A DNA stretch of 64,000 bases, from NCBI RefSeq assembly GCF_004122165.1, contig NZ_SBKO01000001.1, positions 620,001 through 684,000 on the forward strand, written 5' to 3'. The notes under the pieces were generated by a model that was given only the letters and a program-made list of their open reading frames with translations, did no database searches and was not told the DNA's origin. Each line of letters opens with the position of its first letter. Positions within the stretch are counted from its first letter, which is position 1. This DNA comes from Flavobacterium amnicola. Its GTDB lineage: Bacteria > Bacteroidota > Bacteroidia > Flavobacteriales > Flavobacteriaceae. Positions 16,253 to 24,358 of this stretch are shown one piece after another. The position numbers and the translations under genes were made by a program.

Positions 16253-17467
16253 TTACATATTGGTGATCCACGATTGCGGATTCAGTTTGGTCGTATTCTG
16301 GAAAATCAAGAATTTCAATACCGCTTTTCCTGTAAAGTTATTGAAGAAAATTGTTCCTAAGGTTTGCTTAGTGGTGACCTTTTGTCCTTTACTCACATTT
16401 ACACTGCCTAAATTCGAGTAGGTCGTAATGTAATCTCCGTGACGAATAACCACCGTAGCAGTTCCGTTGGCCGCTTGTTGTACATCACTCACTTCGCCAT
16501 TAAATACGGCTCTTGCTTTTGCTCCTTTTTCCGAAGAAACCTCAATACCACTACTTTCAATCATGATGGAAGGCTCTAACGGGTGCGGCTGGCGACCAAA
16601 ACGTTTGGTTAAGGCTCCTTTTTCTACTGGCCAAGGAAGTCTTCCTCTATTGGCTTTGAAATCGTTGGCTAATTCTTTGGCTTCCGGTGTTAAGACAAAC
16701 GTTGTGGTGTTTGTGGTGTTACCCGCTTTTTTGTTCGCTGCCGCAATGGCTTCACGAATTAAACGGTCAATTTGCTTTTCGATGGCACGAGATTCTTTTT
16801 GTTTTTTGCGAATTTCAGCGATGATTTTATTTTTATCTTTTTTAATCGAATTCAATAAACGCTGTTGTTCTTGACGTTCTTTTTCAAGATCTTGTTTTTC
16901 TTTTTCGCTTTCGGCAATTAATTGCTCTTTTTCTTTTTTCTGTTTGCCGAGTTTGTTATTGTATTGTTCTAATTGTGTTGTTTTTTCTTTAATCTCTTCG
17001 CCTTGCATTTTACGGAAGCTCGAATATTGCTTCATGTATTGCGCGCGTTTGTACGCTTGTAAGAAGTTATCGGATGACAGTAAAAACATCGCTTTGCTTT
17101 GCTCGGAACGGCTTTTGTACGATTTTTCAATCATTTCGGAATAGTCTTCTTTCAAAACAACCAAATCCCTTTTCAATTGATTTACTTTCATTTGATTGAT
17201 GTACATACTATTCCCTAAAACTTTTTTCTGTTTTTCAGTAGTATTGATCAACCGTACTTGTAAACCAATTTTTTCGTTTTGTTTGGCTACGACTTTTACC
17301 ACATTTTTTTCTTTCTTTTTTTGTTCACTCAATAAGCGCTCTTTTTCACGAATTTCTTCCTGAATTTTGGCTTTTTGTTCTTCTAATTTGCGCTGTCTGT
17401 CTTCTTCTTGTCCCCAAGAAAGAGTCGTAGCTAATACCAGTACTAAAGAAAGAATATATTTTAACAT
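16253..17467 (-). CDS. EnvC-like murein hydrolase activator with degenerate M23 domain
   Basis: The 404-residue periplasmic protein has a signal peptide (1-19, ending TLSWG), a long charged coiled coil (about 20-250, rich in KEK/EQ repeats) and a C-terminal LytM/M23 domain (about 285-400). Metal ligands appear lost: the usual H-x3-D region reads QPHPLEPSIM followed by GIE, and the HxH region reads HGDYITTYSNL, with N where the second histidine is expected. As in E. coli EnvC, it would then activate amidases at the septum and not cut peptidoglycan itself. It is last in the run after DUF4292 (14-bp gap). Confidence 0.85.
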   Translation of the reverse strand: MLKYILSLVLVLATTLSWGQEEDRQRKLEEQKAKIQEEIREKERLLSEQKKKEKNVVKVVAKQNEKIGLQVRLINTTEKQKKVLGNSMYINQMKVNQLKRDLVVLKEDYSEMIEKSYKSRSEQSKAMFLLSSDNFLQAYKRAQYMKQYSSFRKMQGEEIKEKTTQLEQYNNKLGKQKKEKEQLIAESEKEKQDLEKERQEQQRLLNSIKKDKNKIIAEIRKKQKESRAIEKQIDRLIREAIAAANKKAGNTTNTTTFVLTPEAKELANDFKANRGRLPWPVEKGALTKRFGRQPHPLEPSIMIESSGIEVSSEKGAKARAVFNGEVSDVQQAANGTATVVIRHGDYITTYSNLGSVNVSKGQKVTTKQTLGTIFFNNFTGKAVLKFLIFQNTTKLNPQSWITNM

Positions 17468-17481
17468 GGATTGTTTTTGAC

Positions 17482-18261
17482 TTATTTGATAGTTATTTGT
17501 TCGTAACCACTTGGCACACTATACGGAAACGTAAGTTCTTCATTAAATGTAACATTTTTGTTTTGAATTGCAATGTTGGTGGTTTTCTCCCCTTGAATTG
17601 CAAAAATAGCAAGTTCTTGTGGGAAAACACATTCCGGATACGAATTATAATTCGAGTAATTTACTAAAAGTTTTCTTTCAGGAGAAAATTGTTTGATTTC
17701 TTGTCGTTTTAACCAAAAAGTCGTGGGTTCAAAAACAAAGGATTTGGCAAAATTTCCATCGGAAATTTCTTCTAGTTTTGGACTGGATTCTTCACTTAAT
17801 ACTTTGAATTTTCCGTTGTTAAGGTCATCAATCGTTTTCCCAATAAGCATATTTTGTACTTTTTGAAAATCCAAATCGGTACCCAACCAATTGCTAAGCA
17901 TTTTATAATCCCCTTCAAAATATTTGCCATTCAGCTTTTCATAATATTTCACTTGGGTGGGTGTAAGTAACGCTTTGGCCATGGTGATACCGATCATTTT
18001 CACACTAACCAAAATAATCTCATCTTTCTTGATGCGAATATCGGCTGCTAATCCTAAAGACTGTTTGGCATCCGTATAATCGATATTTGATTTTATATAA
18101 GCTGTTTTAAAATTACGATTGACCCCGTAATGATTTTTGATAATATTCGAAACCGTAACGTCAGAAACGGTAGTGCTAACTTCAGTTGGCATCACCACTT
18201 TTTTGGCTTTGCACGAAGTTAGTAACAGGGCAAGTACTACAACAGAAAGTATTTTGTTCAT
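17482..18261 (-). CDS. DUF4292 family lipoprotein
   Basis: The 259-residue lipoprotein has signal sequence MNKILSVVVLALLLTSC and a mature part starting CKAKKVVMPTEVS. The body (IIKNHYGVNRNFKTAYIKSNIDY, IRIKKDEIILVSVKMIGITMAKALLTPTQVKYYEKLNGKYFEGDY in two stretches) matches DUF4292, a Bacteroidetes family with a LolA/LolB-like beta fold. I recall, without being able to check, that such proteins have been proposed as LolB-like lipoprotein-insertion factors in Flavobacterium. Its start overlaps the TPR gene stop by one base (TAATG), showing tight coupling. Confidence 0.82.
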   Translation of the reverse strand: MNKILSVVVLALLLTSCKAKKVVMPTEVSTTVSDVTVSNIIKNHYGVNRNFKTAYIKSNIDYTDAKQSLGLAADIRIKKDEIILVSVKMIGITMAKALLTPTQVKYYEKLNGKYFEGDYKMLSNWLGTDLDFQKVQNMLIGKTIDDLNNGKFKVLSEESSPKLEEISDGNFAKSFVFEPTTFWLKRQEIKQFSPERKLLVNYSNYNSYPECVFPQELAIFAIQGEKTTNIAIQNKNVTFNEELTFPYSVPSGYEQITIK

Positions 18262-19613
18262 TATTGTTTTTTATTTTTCAGATTTGTAATTCGAGCCAAA
18301 TAATCGTTAGCTTTTTGAGTATTCCCCAAGTCTTTAGACACTTGACTTAACAGATGTAAGAAATCCATTTCTAAATCTATATTTTCTATTACATAATCTA
18401 GGCCAATTTCAAGAAAATCGTTGGCTTTTTTAATATTTTTTAATTCGTAATTGGCTCTGGCGGCAAAAAAATAATATTCGGGTTGATTCGGATAAATTTC
18501 GACCAAGTCGGAAGCCGTTTTTTGCATGGCTTGATAATTGTCTACTTCTTCGTAGGATGCTAACAAAAAGATATTCGTTTCTAAATCGTTATTGTGTACT
18601 GCAAAAGTTTTTTCGAGATTTTTAATGGCTAATGCCCAGTTTTTCTTCTTGTAATAAAACTTTCCAATTTCTTTACGGACATCAAAATCTGGGTCGCCTT
18701 CGAAATATTCTGTGGCTTTGTTTAGTTGCGGTTCGAAAGTTGGATTTTTCATCGCAAAAATCAAAAACTCATTGTACATTTTGAATTTGATTTTCTTGTC
18801 TATTTTTTTGCTTTGCAAGACTTTTTCTAGTGCTACAAAAGCGTCACTCTCTTTGTTTTCGTTAATCAAAAATTTGAAGCCAAATACCTGCCCCCAATCG
18901 GAAGTGGGAATGTTTTTTTGCAATTTTTCAATGACTTGTCGTGCTTTTTCTTCCTGATTATTGTCGGAATATTTGGTAATTAGCGACAGGTAATTTTCTT
19001 CGTTTTGTGGATTTTGCTCGATGGCTTTTTCCAAATCCAAATTATTGCCAGCGTTCATTCCAGTTTTTGTATTAATATCAGCACGGTATTGATTGCGTCT
19101 TTCCGTTTTACCTTCCGTTTCATCCAGTTCATTAATCAGAAGTAATGCTTTGTCATACTGACGCGTGTACATGTATAACGAGGTTAAATCTTCTTTATAG
19201 TTTTTGTCTAGCGGGATAATTCGTTGAAGGGTTAGAATACCTTGGTTGTAGTTTTTGGTTTCATAATAGACTTCATACAAATCAATCCAATACCATTTGT
19301 TTTTAGGATCAATTTGAGTGGCTTTGATATAATATTTTTCGGCCGTCGTGTATTGTTTAAACAGAAAATAATTACGCCCGAGTTCATGATTAATCACCGC
19401 ATTTTCGGGTTGAAGTTCCAAACATTTTTCAAGAGCAATTATGGCTTTATCATAATTTTCAATCCCTTTTTGTTTCAGCGATTCATAATAGGATTCTTGA
19501 AAATTATCGTTGACTAAAGCAATGTCTTCAGGTTCCGTTTGGGCAAAAAGAGTTGGGGTGTTGCCACACAACACCAATAGAAAAGCTATTTTTAAAACTC
19601 TATTTGTCATCAT
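18261..19613 (-). CDS. Secreted tetratricopeptide repeat protein
   Basis: The 450-residue protein has an N-terminal signal peptide (about 1-25, ending TLFAQ) and then TPR units over most of its length, for example ALEKCLELQPENAVINHELG and YYIKATQIDPKNKWYWIDLY. TPR arrays scaffold protein complexes. Its partner is not known, though tight coupling to the DUF4292 lipoprotein downstream suggests an outer-membrane-related assembly. It follows the nucleotidyltransferase gene with a 16-bp gap. A start one codon later is equally possible (MM at the N-terminus). Confidence 0.85.
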   Translation of the reverse strand: MMTNRVLKIAFLLVLCGNTPTLFAQTEPEDIALVNDNFQESYYESLKQKGIENYDKAIIALEKCLELQPENAVINHELGRNYFLFKQYTTAEKYYIKATQIDPKNKWYWIDLYEVYYETKNYNQGILTLQRIIPLDKNYKEDLTSLYMYTRQYDKALLLINELDETEGKTERRNQYRADINTKTGMNAGNNLDLEKAIEQNPQNEENYLSLITKYSDNNQEEKARQVIEKLQKNIPTSDWGQVFGFKFLINENKESDAFVALEKVLQSKKIDKKIKFKMYNEFLIFAMKNPTFEPQLNKATEYFEGDPDFDVRKEIGKFYYKKKNWALAIKNLEKTFAVHNNDLETNIFLLASYEEVDNYQAMQKTASDLVEIYPNQPEYYFFAARANYELKNIKKANDFLEIGLDYVIENIDLEMDFLHLLSQVSKDLGNTQKANDYLARITNLKNKKQ

Positions 19614-19629
19614 TATTTTAACTGAAAAA

Positions 19630-20640
19630 CTATTCTAAAACCGAATAATCACCAATACTAATACTCTTGAACTCGCCATCAAACGTCGCGTGATTTCCAA
19701 TCATAGCATTGTCTAAATTGGCGTTACGAATATGAGCATGCGTTTGGACCAAACTGTTTTTAATTTTTACATTGGTCACGTGCGTTGCTTTTCCTAAGGA
19801 CACGTTAGGCCCTACTGTCGAATTAATCAAAATCACATCTTCTCCAATATAACACGGCGGAATAATAGTAGAATTTTCGATTCTAACATTGGCTGCCACT
19901 AAATTTTCTCCGTCCTTGTGCAGGAAATTCAGCATGCGTGAATTGGTATCCACGGTTACGTCTTTATTCCCACAATCCATCCACTCGTCTACTTGACCAG
20001 GCACAAATATCATGCCTTTCGCCATCATTTGTTTGATTCCGTCATTAATTTGATATTCACCTCCGTGAATGATGTTGTTATCAAGAACTGCTTGCAACTC
20101 ATTTTTTAAAACGGCAACATCTTTAAAATAGTATATTCCGATAACCGCTAAATCGGAAACAAATTCCTTTGGTTTTTCAACTAGTTCAACAATTTCATTC
20201 TTTTCGTTCACATTGATGACCCCAAATGCTTCCGGTTGATCGACTTGTTTGACCCAAATCACACTATCGGCATTTTGATCCAAATCGAAATCGGCACGGA
20301 TTAACGTATCGGCATAGGCAATTACTGCTGGACCCGATAACGAGTCTTTGGCGCACATAATGGCGTGGCCCGTCCCAAGGGCTTCGTTTTGATAATAAAT
20401 GGTGCCTTTTGCTCCAATTTTTGTGGCGATGGCTAGTAAATCTTTTTCTACCGTAGCGCCAAAACTTTCGTGAATCACAAAAGCCACTTCCTCAATTGGT
20501 TGATTAAGTACTTTGGCAATGTCTTCTACCAATCGGTGTACGATAGGCTTTCCAGCCACAGGAATTAATGGTTTTGGAACGGTTAAGGTATGTGGACGAA
20601 GACGTGAGCCACGTCCTGCCATAGGAACTATTATTTTCAT
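19630..20640 (-). CDS. Sugar-phosphate nucleotidyltransferase with left-handed beta-helix
   Basis: The 336-residue cytoplasmic enzyme transfers a nucleotidyl group to a sugar 1-phosphate, giving an NDP-sugar for polysaccharide synthesis. The signature GRGSRLRPHTLTVPKPLIPV (residues 9-28) is the NTP-transferase nucleotide-binding loop. A hexapeptide-type helix at about 245-330 (VRIENSTIIPPCYIGEDVIL) follows. It resembles RmlA/GlmU-type enzymes, but neither the sugar nor the base can be assigned. It belongs to the flippase-dut-TPR-DUF4292-EnvC run, although a repeat-flanked gene interrupts that run just upstream. Confidence 0.85.
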   Translation of the reverse strand: MKIIVPMAGRGSRLRPHTLTVPKPLIPVAGKPIVHRLVEDIAKVLNQPIEEVAFVIHESFGATVEKDLLAIATKIGAKGTIYYQNEALGTGHAIMCAKDSLSGPAVIAYADTLIRADFDLDQNADSVIWVKQVDQPEAFGVINVNEKNEIVELVEKPKEFVSDLAVIGIYYFKDVAVLKNELQAVLDNNIIHGGEYQINDGIKQMMAKGMIFVPGQVDEWMDCGNKDVTVDTNSRMLNFLHKDGENLVAANVRIENSTIIPPCYIGEDVILINSTVGPNVSLGKATHVTNVKIKNSLVQTHAHIRNANLDNAMIGNHATFDGEFKSISIGDYSVLE

Positions 20641-20660
20641 TTGTTATTTATATTTCTGAA

Positions 20661-20711
20661 TTCGTTAATCACAATTGAATATTCAACTTGGAATTTTGAA
20701 TGTTGAAGTTT
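20661..20711. repeat. Direct repeat, copy A, flanking the four-helix-bundle gene
   Basis: The 51-bp copy starts TTCGTTAATCACAATTG and ends GAATTTTGAATGTTGAAGTTT (minus one T), with internal ATTCAA/TTGAAT inverted repeats. It matches copy B at 21146-21220, which has an extra 24 bp in the middle. Confidence 0.7.
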
Positions 20712-20738
20712 AAAACTTTTAAATATCAACATAAATTT

Positions 20739-21101
20739 TTATTTATTTTTACTTCTTGATGTTTCTATACTTTTAACAAAAATTGAAATTAATTCATCAT
20801 TTTCGTTTATCACAGTAGTCATATCAAGTGGTTGACCTAAATATAATTGTGCTCTAAAAATTATTTTTAGATTTGAATGAGTTTCTCTCAATTCTTTTAG
20901 TACAATTGACATTTTATGGATAAAATCATTTCTAGATTCTGCACTTTGTGCTTCACTATAATTTAAAGATGGTGCTGTTCCTGAACGAACCAATTGTCCT
21001 GATAAATGATTCCCTGCTTTTGAAGTTTTGATATTATCAGTAACACTAATTATTTGAACTGCAAAATCAATTAATCTTTCGTGTAAATCAAATTTTTTCA
21101 T
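20739..21101 (-). CDS. Four-helix-bundle protein (23S rRNA IVS-encoded type)
   Basis: The 120-residue protein starts MKKFDLHERLIDFAVQIISV and contains GNHLSGQLVRSGTAPSLNYSEAQSAESRNDF in two parts, the signature of the small four-helix-bundle family first found in 23S rRNA intervening sequences. The family forms pentamers with a basic pore; no cellular function is established. No rRNA lies nearby, so this is a free-standing copy. Imperfect direct repeats flank the gene (20661-20711 and 21146-21220), and it splits an otherwise close nucleotidyltransferase-dut gene run, which suggests that it moved here as a unit. Confidence 0.85.
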   Translation of the reverse strand: MKKFDLHERLIDFAVQIISVTDNIKTSKAGNHLSGQLVRSGTAPSLNYSEAQSAESRNDFIHKMSIVLKELRETHSNLKIIFRAQLYLGQPLDMTTVINENDELISIFVKSIETSRSKNK

Positions 21102-21145
21102 GGCTTATATGTAATATATGGTTTTGTCTTCTATATATTTCAAAC

Positions 21146-21220
21146 TTCGTTAATCATAATTGAAAATTCAACATTTTTAAATTTCGAATATTCAACTTAG
21201 AATTTTGAATGTTGACGTTT
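21146..21220. repeat. Direct repeat, copy B, flanking the four-helix-bundle gene
   Basis: The 75-bp copy starts TTCGTTAATCATAATTG, carries a 24-bp insertion relative to copy A and ends GAATTTTGAATGTTGACGTTT. It lies between the four-helix-bundle gene start and dut. Confidence 0.7.
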
Positions 21221-21225
21221 TATAA

Positions 21226-21660
21226 CTACTTCACCCCAGTACTTCCAAAACCACCTTCACCTCTGTCGGTGTCAGAAAGCTCTTCGGTGATTTGCCAATC
21301 GATGCGTTCGTGTTTGGCGATGACTAATTGTGCAATACGTTCGCCATCTTCGATATCGAAAAAGTCGTTGGATAAATTTACTAAAATTACCCCGATTTCG
21401 CCACGATAATCGGCATCAATTGTTCCGGGTGAATTCAGTACTGTGATTCCTTTTTTGAAAGCGAGTCCGCTTCTTGGACGCACTTGTGCTTCATAGCCGA
21501 TTGGAAGTTCTATAAACAAACCTGTTTTTACCAATGTTCTTCCTAGTGGTGGAATCGTAATAGATTCTGCTAAGTTGGCACGTAAATCCATTCCAGCCGA
21601 ATAGATGGTTTCGTAATGCGGCAACGGATGCTTGGAGGTATTGATGATTTTTACTTGCAT
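21226..21660 (-). CDS. dut: dUTP diphosphatase
   Basis: The 144-residue trimeric enzyme hydrolyses dUTP to dUMP and pyrophosphate, keeping uracil out of DNA and supplying dTMP synthesis. The conserved motifs are AGMDLRA (motif 1), RPRSGLA (motif 2), [11 protein letters not shown] (motif 3), the motif 4 region ERIAQLVI and the C-terminal GEGGFGSTG loop (motif 5). I start at ATG 21658-21660; the in-frame extension to 21783 runs into the flavo-1-like element and encodes nothing conserved. Confidence 0.95.
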   Translation of the reverse strand: MQVKIINTSKHPLPHYETIYSAGMDLRANLAESITIPPLGRTLVKTGLFIELPIGYEAQVRPRSGLAFKKGITVLNSPGTIDADYRGEIGVILVNLSNDFFDIEDGERIAQLVIAKHERIDWQITEELSDTDRGEGGFGSTGVK

Positions 21661-21734
21661 TATTTTGATATTGTGGGAACGAAGTAACTTGATTTCTTTC
21701 CGGTTAATATAATTATTGTTTGTGTCAAAATGCC

Positions 21735-21843
21735 CTAGCCCCGATAGCAGTGGAAATCCTGTTATTGCGATAACGAATGTCAATTATTAGATTACTTCAT
21801 TCTTCGCAATGACAGATTGCAGCGGATAGCGGGAATAGCTCCT
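21735..21843 (+). ncRNA. flavo-1-like structured RNA element
   Basis: The element opens with TAGCCCCGATAGCAGTGGAA and closes with GCAGCGGATAGCGGGAATAG then CTCCT. These two conserved ends are those I remember for the flavo-1 RNA motif, common between genes of flavobacteria and of unknown function. The variable loop holds an imperfect hairpin whose right half, GATTACTTCATTCTTCGCAA, looks like a dispersed Bacteroidetes repeat. The strand is assigned from the remembered orientation. It lies between dut and the flippase gene, both on the minus strand. Confidence 0.55.
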
Positions 21844-21851
21844 CAAAAATA

Positions 21852-23300
21852 TTAATTTCTTTTCAGAATCTTGAGAATTGTTTGCTTTTCGTTTCTAAAA
21901 ATATAGTAGCCGAAAGCAACCAGTGCAAATATTCCGAAGATATAGCTTTTTCTGAGCATTGGAATGTAAAAAGATAAGGCAGAAAATAGGATCGCAATCG
22001 CAATGTATTTTCCAATTTTATCCATTTCGTAAGGGATAGGGTACTGTTTTTGCCCCATGTAATAGGAAATAGACATCATGCTACCGTAGGCCACAATCGT
22101 AGCAATAGCCGATCCGTAATAACTCATTATGGGCACTAACCAAAAGTTAAGTAGCAGCGTTAAGACGGCACCAATAATTGAAATGATGGCGCCAATATGG
22201 GTTTTATTGATGAGTTTGTACCAAACCGAAAGATTGGTGTAAATCCCTAAGAAAAAGTTCGCCAATACAATTAAGGGCACCACTTTTATGGCTTCCCAAT
22301 AGCTTGGACTTGGGACTAATGGCCGTTTTAAAACATCGATAAAAACAATCACAAACAGCATGATAAACGAACCCGATATGACGAAGTATTTGGTAATGGT
22401 CGCATAGGTTTGCGTCGCATTTTCTTTATCGGCGTGACTAAAAAAGAAGGGTTCTATTCCGAGCGTATAGGCGGTTCGAAACAATACCATAAACATACCG
22501 AGTTTGTAACAGGCCGAATAGGCTCCGATTTCAGATTTTGGTACGTGTAACTTTTCTAATAAAATTTTATCGAAATGCTCGTTGATGGCAAAGCCAATTC
22601 CTGCAATTAAAATAGGCAAACCATAGGCAATCATTTTTTTCCAAAGCTCGCTATCAAACTGCCATTTCATTTTAAAATAATCGCCCGAAAGTACCACAAA
22701 AGTGAGCAAGCTTGCTGCTAAATTGGAAACGAAAATATAACCTACTTGAAAATTCTCGAAATAAATGGTTCGAAGTGGATTGTCCGGAGATAAGTTGGGT
22801 AACACCAGTAAAAAGAAAAGATTTAGGACTAAATTGACAGTCACGTTTCCAACTTTGATTATGGCGTATTGCATCGGTTTTTTCTCGGCGCGAAGTCTTG
22901 AAAATGGAATGATAACCAAAGCATCTAAGATCAAAATCCAGATGGTGTAGGTGATGTATTCGGTCTTAACATTGATGAATGTCGCAATGCTTTCTCGGAA
23001 AAATAAGGCTCCAACCAAAAACGCGAGGGAAGTCCAAAAAATAGATATAGTGGCAGTCGAAATGACTTTTAGTTTGTTCTCTTCCAAGTTGTAAAATCGG
23101 AAAAAAGCCGTTTCCATTCCGTAAGACAACACGACGTTAAAAAACACTAACCAAGCAAAAATAATGGAGACATCGGCAAATTCTACTTTTGGTAATGCGT
23201 GTACAAATAATGGGTTGAGTAAAAAACTAATCATTCGAGGCAATACCGTTGCCAAGCCATAGATTAGGGTTTGTTTGAAAAGACTTTTATATAAACTCAA
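21852..23300 (-). CDS. Oligosaccharide flippase family protein (Wzx/MATE-like)
   Basis: The 482-residue inner-membrane protein has about 12 to 14 hydrophobic helices (for example LIYGLATVLPRMISFLLNPLF, residues 13-33, written here in short form as LIYGLATVLP..PLF) and charged loops typical of polysaccharide exporters. It is expected to flip undecaprenyl-linked glycans or related lipid-linked sugars across the membrane. It is first in the minus-strand run that continues into dut and the nucleotidyltransferase. The real glycan is unknown. Length and helix count are normal. Confidence 0.85.
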   Translation of the reverse strand: MSLYKSLFKQTLIYGLATVLPRMISFLLNPLFVHALPKVEFADVSIIFAWLVFFNVVLSYGMETAFFRFYNLEENKLKVISTATISIFWTSLAFLVGALFFRESIATFINVKTEYITYTIWILILDALVIIPFSRLRAEKKPMQYAIIKVGNVTVNLVLNLFFLLVLPNLSPDNPLRTIYFENFQVGYIFVSNLAASLLTFVVLSGDYFKMKWQFDSELWKKMIAYGLPILIAGIGFAINEHFDKILLEKLHVPKSEIGAYSACYKLGMFMVLFRTAYTLGIEPFFFSHADKENATQTYATITKYFVISGSFIMLFVIVFIDVLKRPLVPSPSYWEAIKVVPLIVLANFFLGIYTNLSVWYKLINKTHIGAIISIIGAVLTLLLNFWLVPIMSYYGSAIATIVAYGSMMSISYYMGQKQYPIPYEMDKIGKYIAIAILFSALSFYIPMLRKSYIFGIFALVAFGYYIFRNEKQTILKILKRN

Positions 23301-23324
23301 AGGGATTCGTTTTACACAAAGGTA

Positions 23325-23792
23325 TTAATTTTGTGGTCTTGCCGATGGATAGGCCAACATTTCTTTTTCTTTTAAGTTGGTGATTTTGAAATATTTTTTT
23401 TCGCCTTTTTGAGTATACTCTAAAATGGCTTCATCCTCCTTTATTGCAAATGGGGGCTGATTCGCCTTTGCTTTTGAAGGAACATCGGATTGCAATTCGT
23501 CTCCTTTGTCAAAATTAGCAGTGCCAACAAAACTAAAATTGTATTCACTTTCGCTTATTTTATTCGCTTTAGCCAATTGATTTCTAAAATACAATTGCTT
23601 CAATTCTATTTCTTGTGGAAGTGCTTTCTCAAAACCGATATAAACACTAGTCCCGGAACCTCCCCCACGAACTCCTGCAACCCATCTTTGATGATAGGCT
23701 TCGACAATAGCTACTGGAAATTTCTCCTGCATTTTGTTGGCGCAATTTTGCAGGGACAAAAAGGTTAGGAAAAATAGGAATAGTGTTTTCAT
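23325..23792 (-). CDS. Hypothetical lipoprotein
   Basis: The 155-residue protein starts MKTLFLFFLTFLSLQNCANK, a lipoprotein signal peptide with lipobox LQNC (C17). The mature part contains YHQRWVAGVRGGGSGTSVYI, a glycine-rich stretch I have met in other flavobacterial hypothetical proteins but cannot assign. I use the ATG at 23790-23792, because the next ATG upstream (23831) would bury the signal peptide behind 13 extra residues. It lies between the GNAT and flippase genes on the same strand. No function can be given. Confidence 0.7.
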   Translation of the reverse strand: MKTLFLFFLTFLSLQNCANKMQEKFPVAIVEAYHQRWVAGVRGGGSGTSVYIGFEKALPQEIELKQLYFRNQLAKANKISESEYNFSFVGTANFDKGDELQSDVPSKAKANQPPFAIKEDEAILEYTQKGEKKYFKITNLKEKEMLAYPSARPQN

Positions 23793-23831
23793 GGCGACTG
23801 TTTTTATAAATATAACAACTTTTATGCCCAA

Positions 23832-24272
23832 TTAGGAACTAACCAATTCTTTATTCAAAATCTTTAAAAAATGATAGCCTCTTGGGACATAGCCTTGGTT
23901 ATAATAAAACTTGTGCGCCGTGAAATTTTCGACATAAGCATCTAACACGATCATCGAAACATTGTATTCTCGTGCTTTGGCGTCAATATAATCGGTCATG
24001 AGTTTGCCAATCCCTTGCTTACGATATTCAGGAGTTACTACAAAATTATCAATTTCCATGTAAGGACCCGACCACAGTTTGACTCCTTTCCAAAAACCAG
24101 TAATACCCGCCACTTTTTCGCCATCCAAGACAAGGAGTTGTTTGTAATTATGAGGAATCATTTGCTCTAAATAATTCGAATAGGTTGCTGCACTCATATT
24201 GGGATACAAATAATGAATGATCTCCAATTGTGCCAACATTTCTTCTAAGGTAGAAAGTTCTTTAAGTTGCAT
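23832..24272 (-). CDS. GNAT family N-acetyltransferase
   Basis: The 146-residue cytoplasmic protein has the acetyl-CoA-binding motif A of GNAT enzymes (FVVTPEYRKQGIGKLM, R/QxxGxG type, about 87-102) and the following motif B region (YVENFTAHKFYYNQGY). It transfers an acetyl group from acetyl-CoA to an amine, but the substrate is unknown. It is downstream of the atp operon, separated by that operon's terminator, and precedes the hypothetical lipoprotein gene. Length is normal for a single GNAT domain. Confidence 0.85.
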   Translation of the reverse strand: MQLKELSTLEEMLAQLEIIHYLYPNMSAATYSNYLEQMIPHNYKQLLVLDGEKVAGITGFWKGVKLWSGPYMEIDNFVVTPEYRKQGIGKLMTDYIDAKAREYNVSMIVLDAYVENFTAHKFYYNQGYVPRGYHFLKILNKELVSS

Positions 24273-24298
24273 GGTTCAAATTTCAACTATAAAGATAA

Positions 24299-24330
24299 AA
24301 AAAAGAGCCTCAAAATTGAGACTCTTTTTT
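24299..24330 (-). terminator. Terminator of the atp operon
   Basis: The arms AAAAGAGCCTCAA and TTGAGACTCTTTT pair with one mismatch. On the minus strand the hairpin enters a T tract. It lies 29 bp after atpG. Confidence 0.82.
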
Positions 24331-24358
24331 ATTATAAATATTTTAAACTCTTATCGAA

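Noticed and set aside
20739..21101. A 23S rRNA gene expected beside an IVS-type four-helix-bundle protein
   Set aside because: No rRNA-like sequence is present around it; the family also occurs as free-standing genes.
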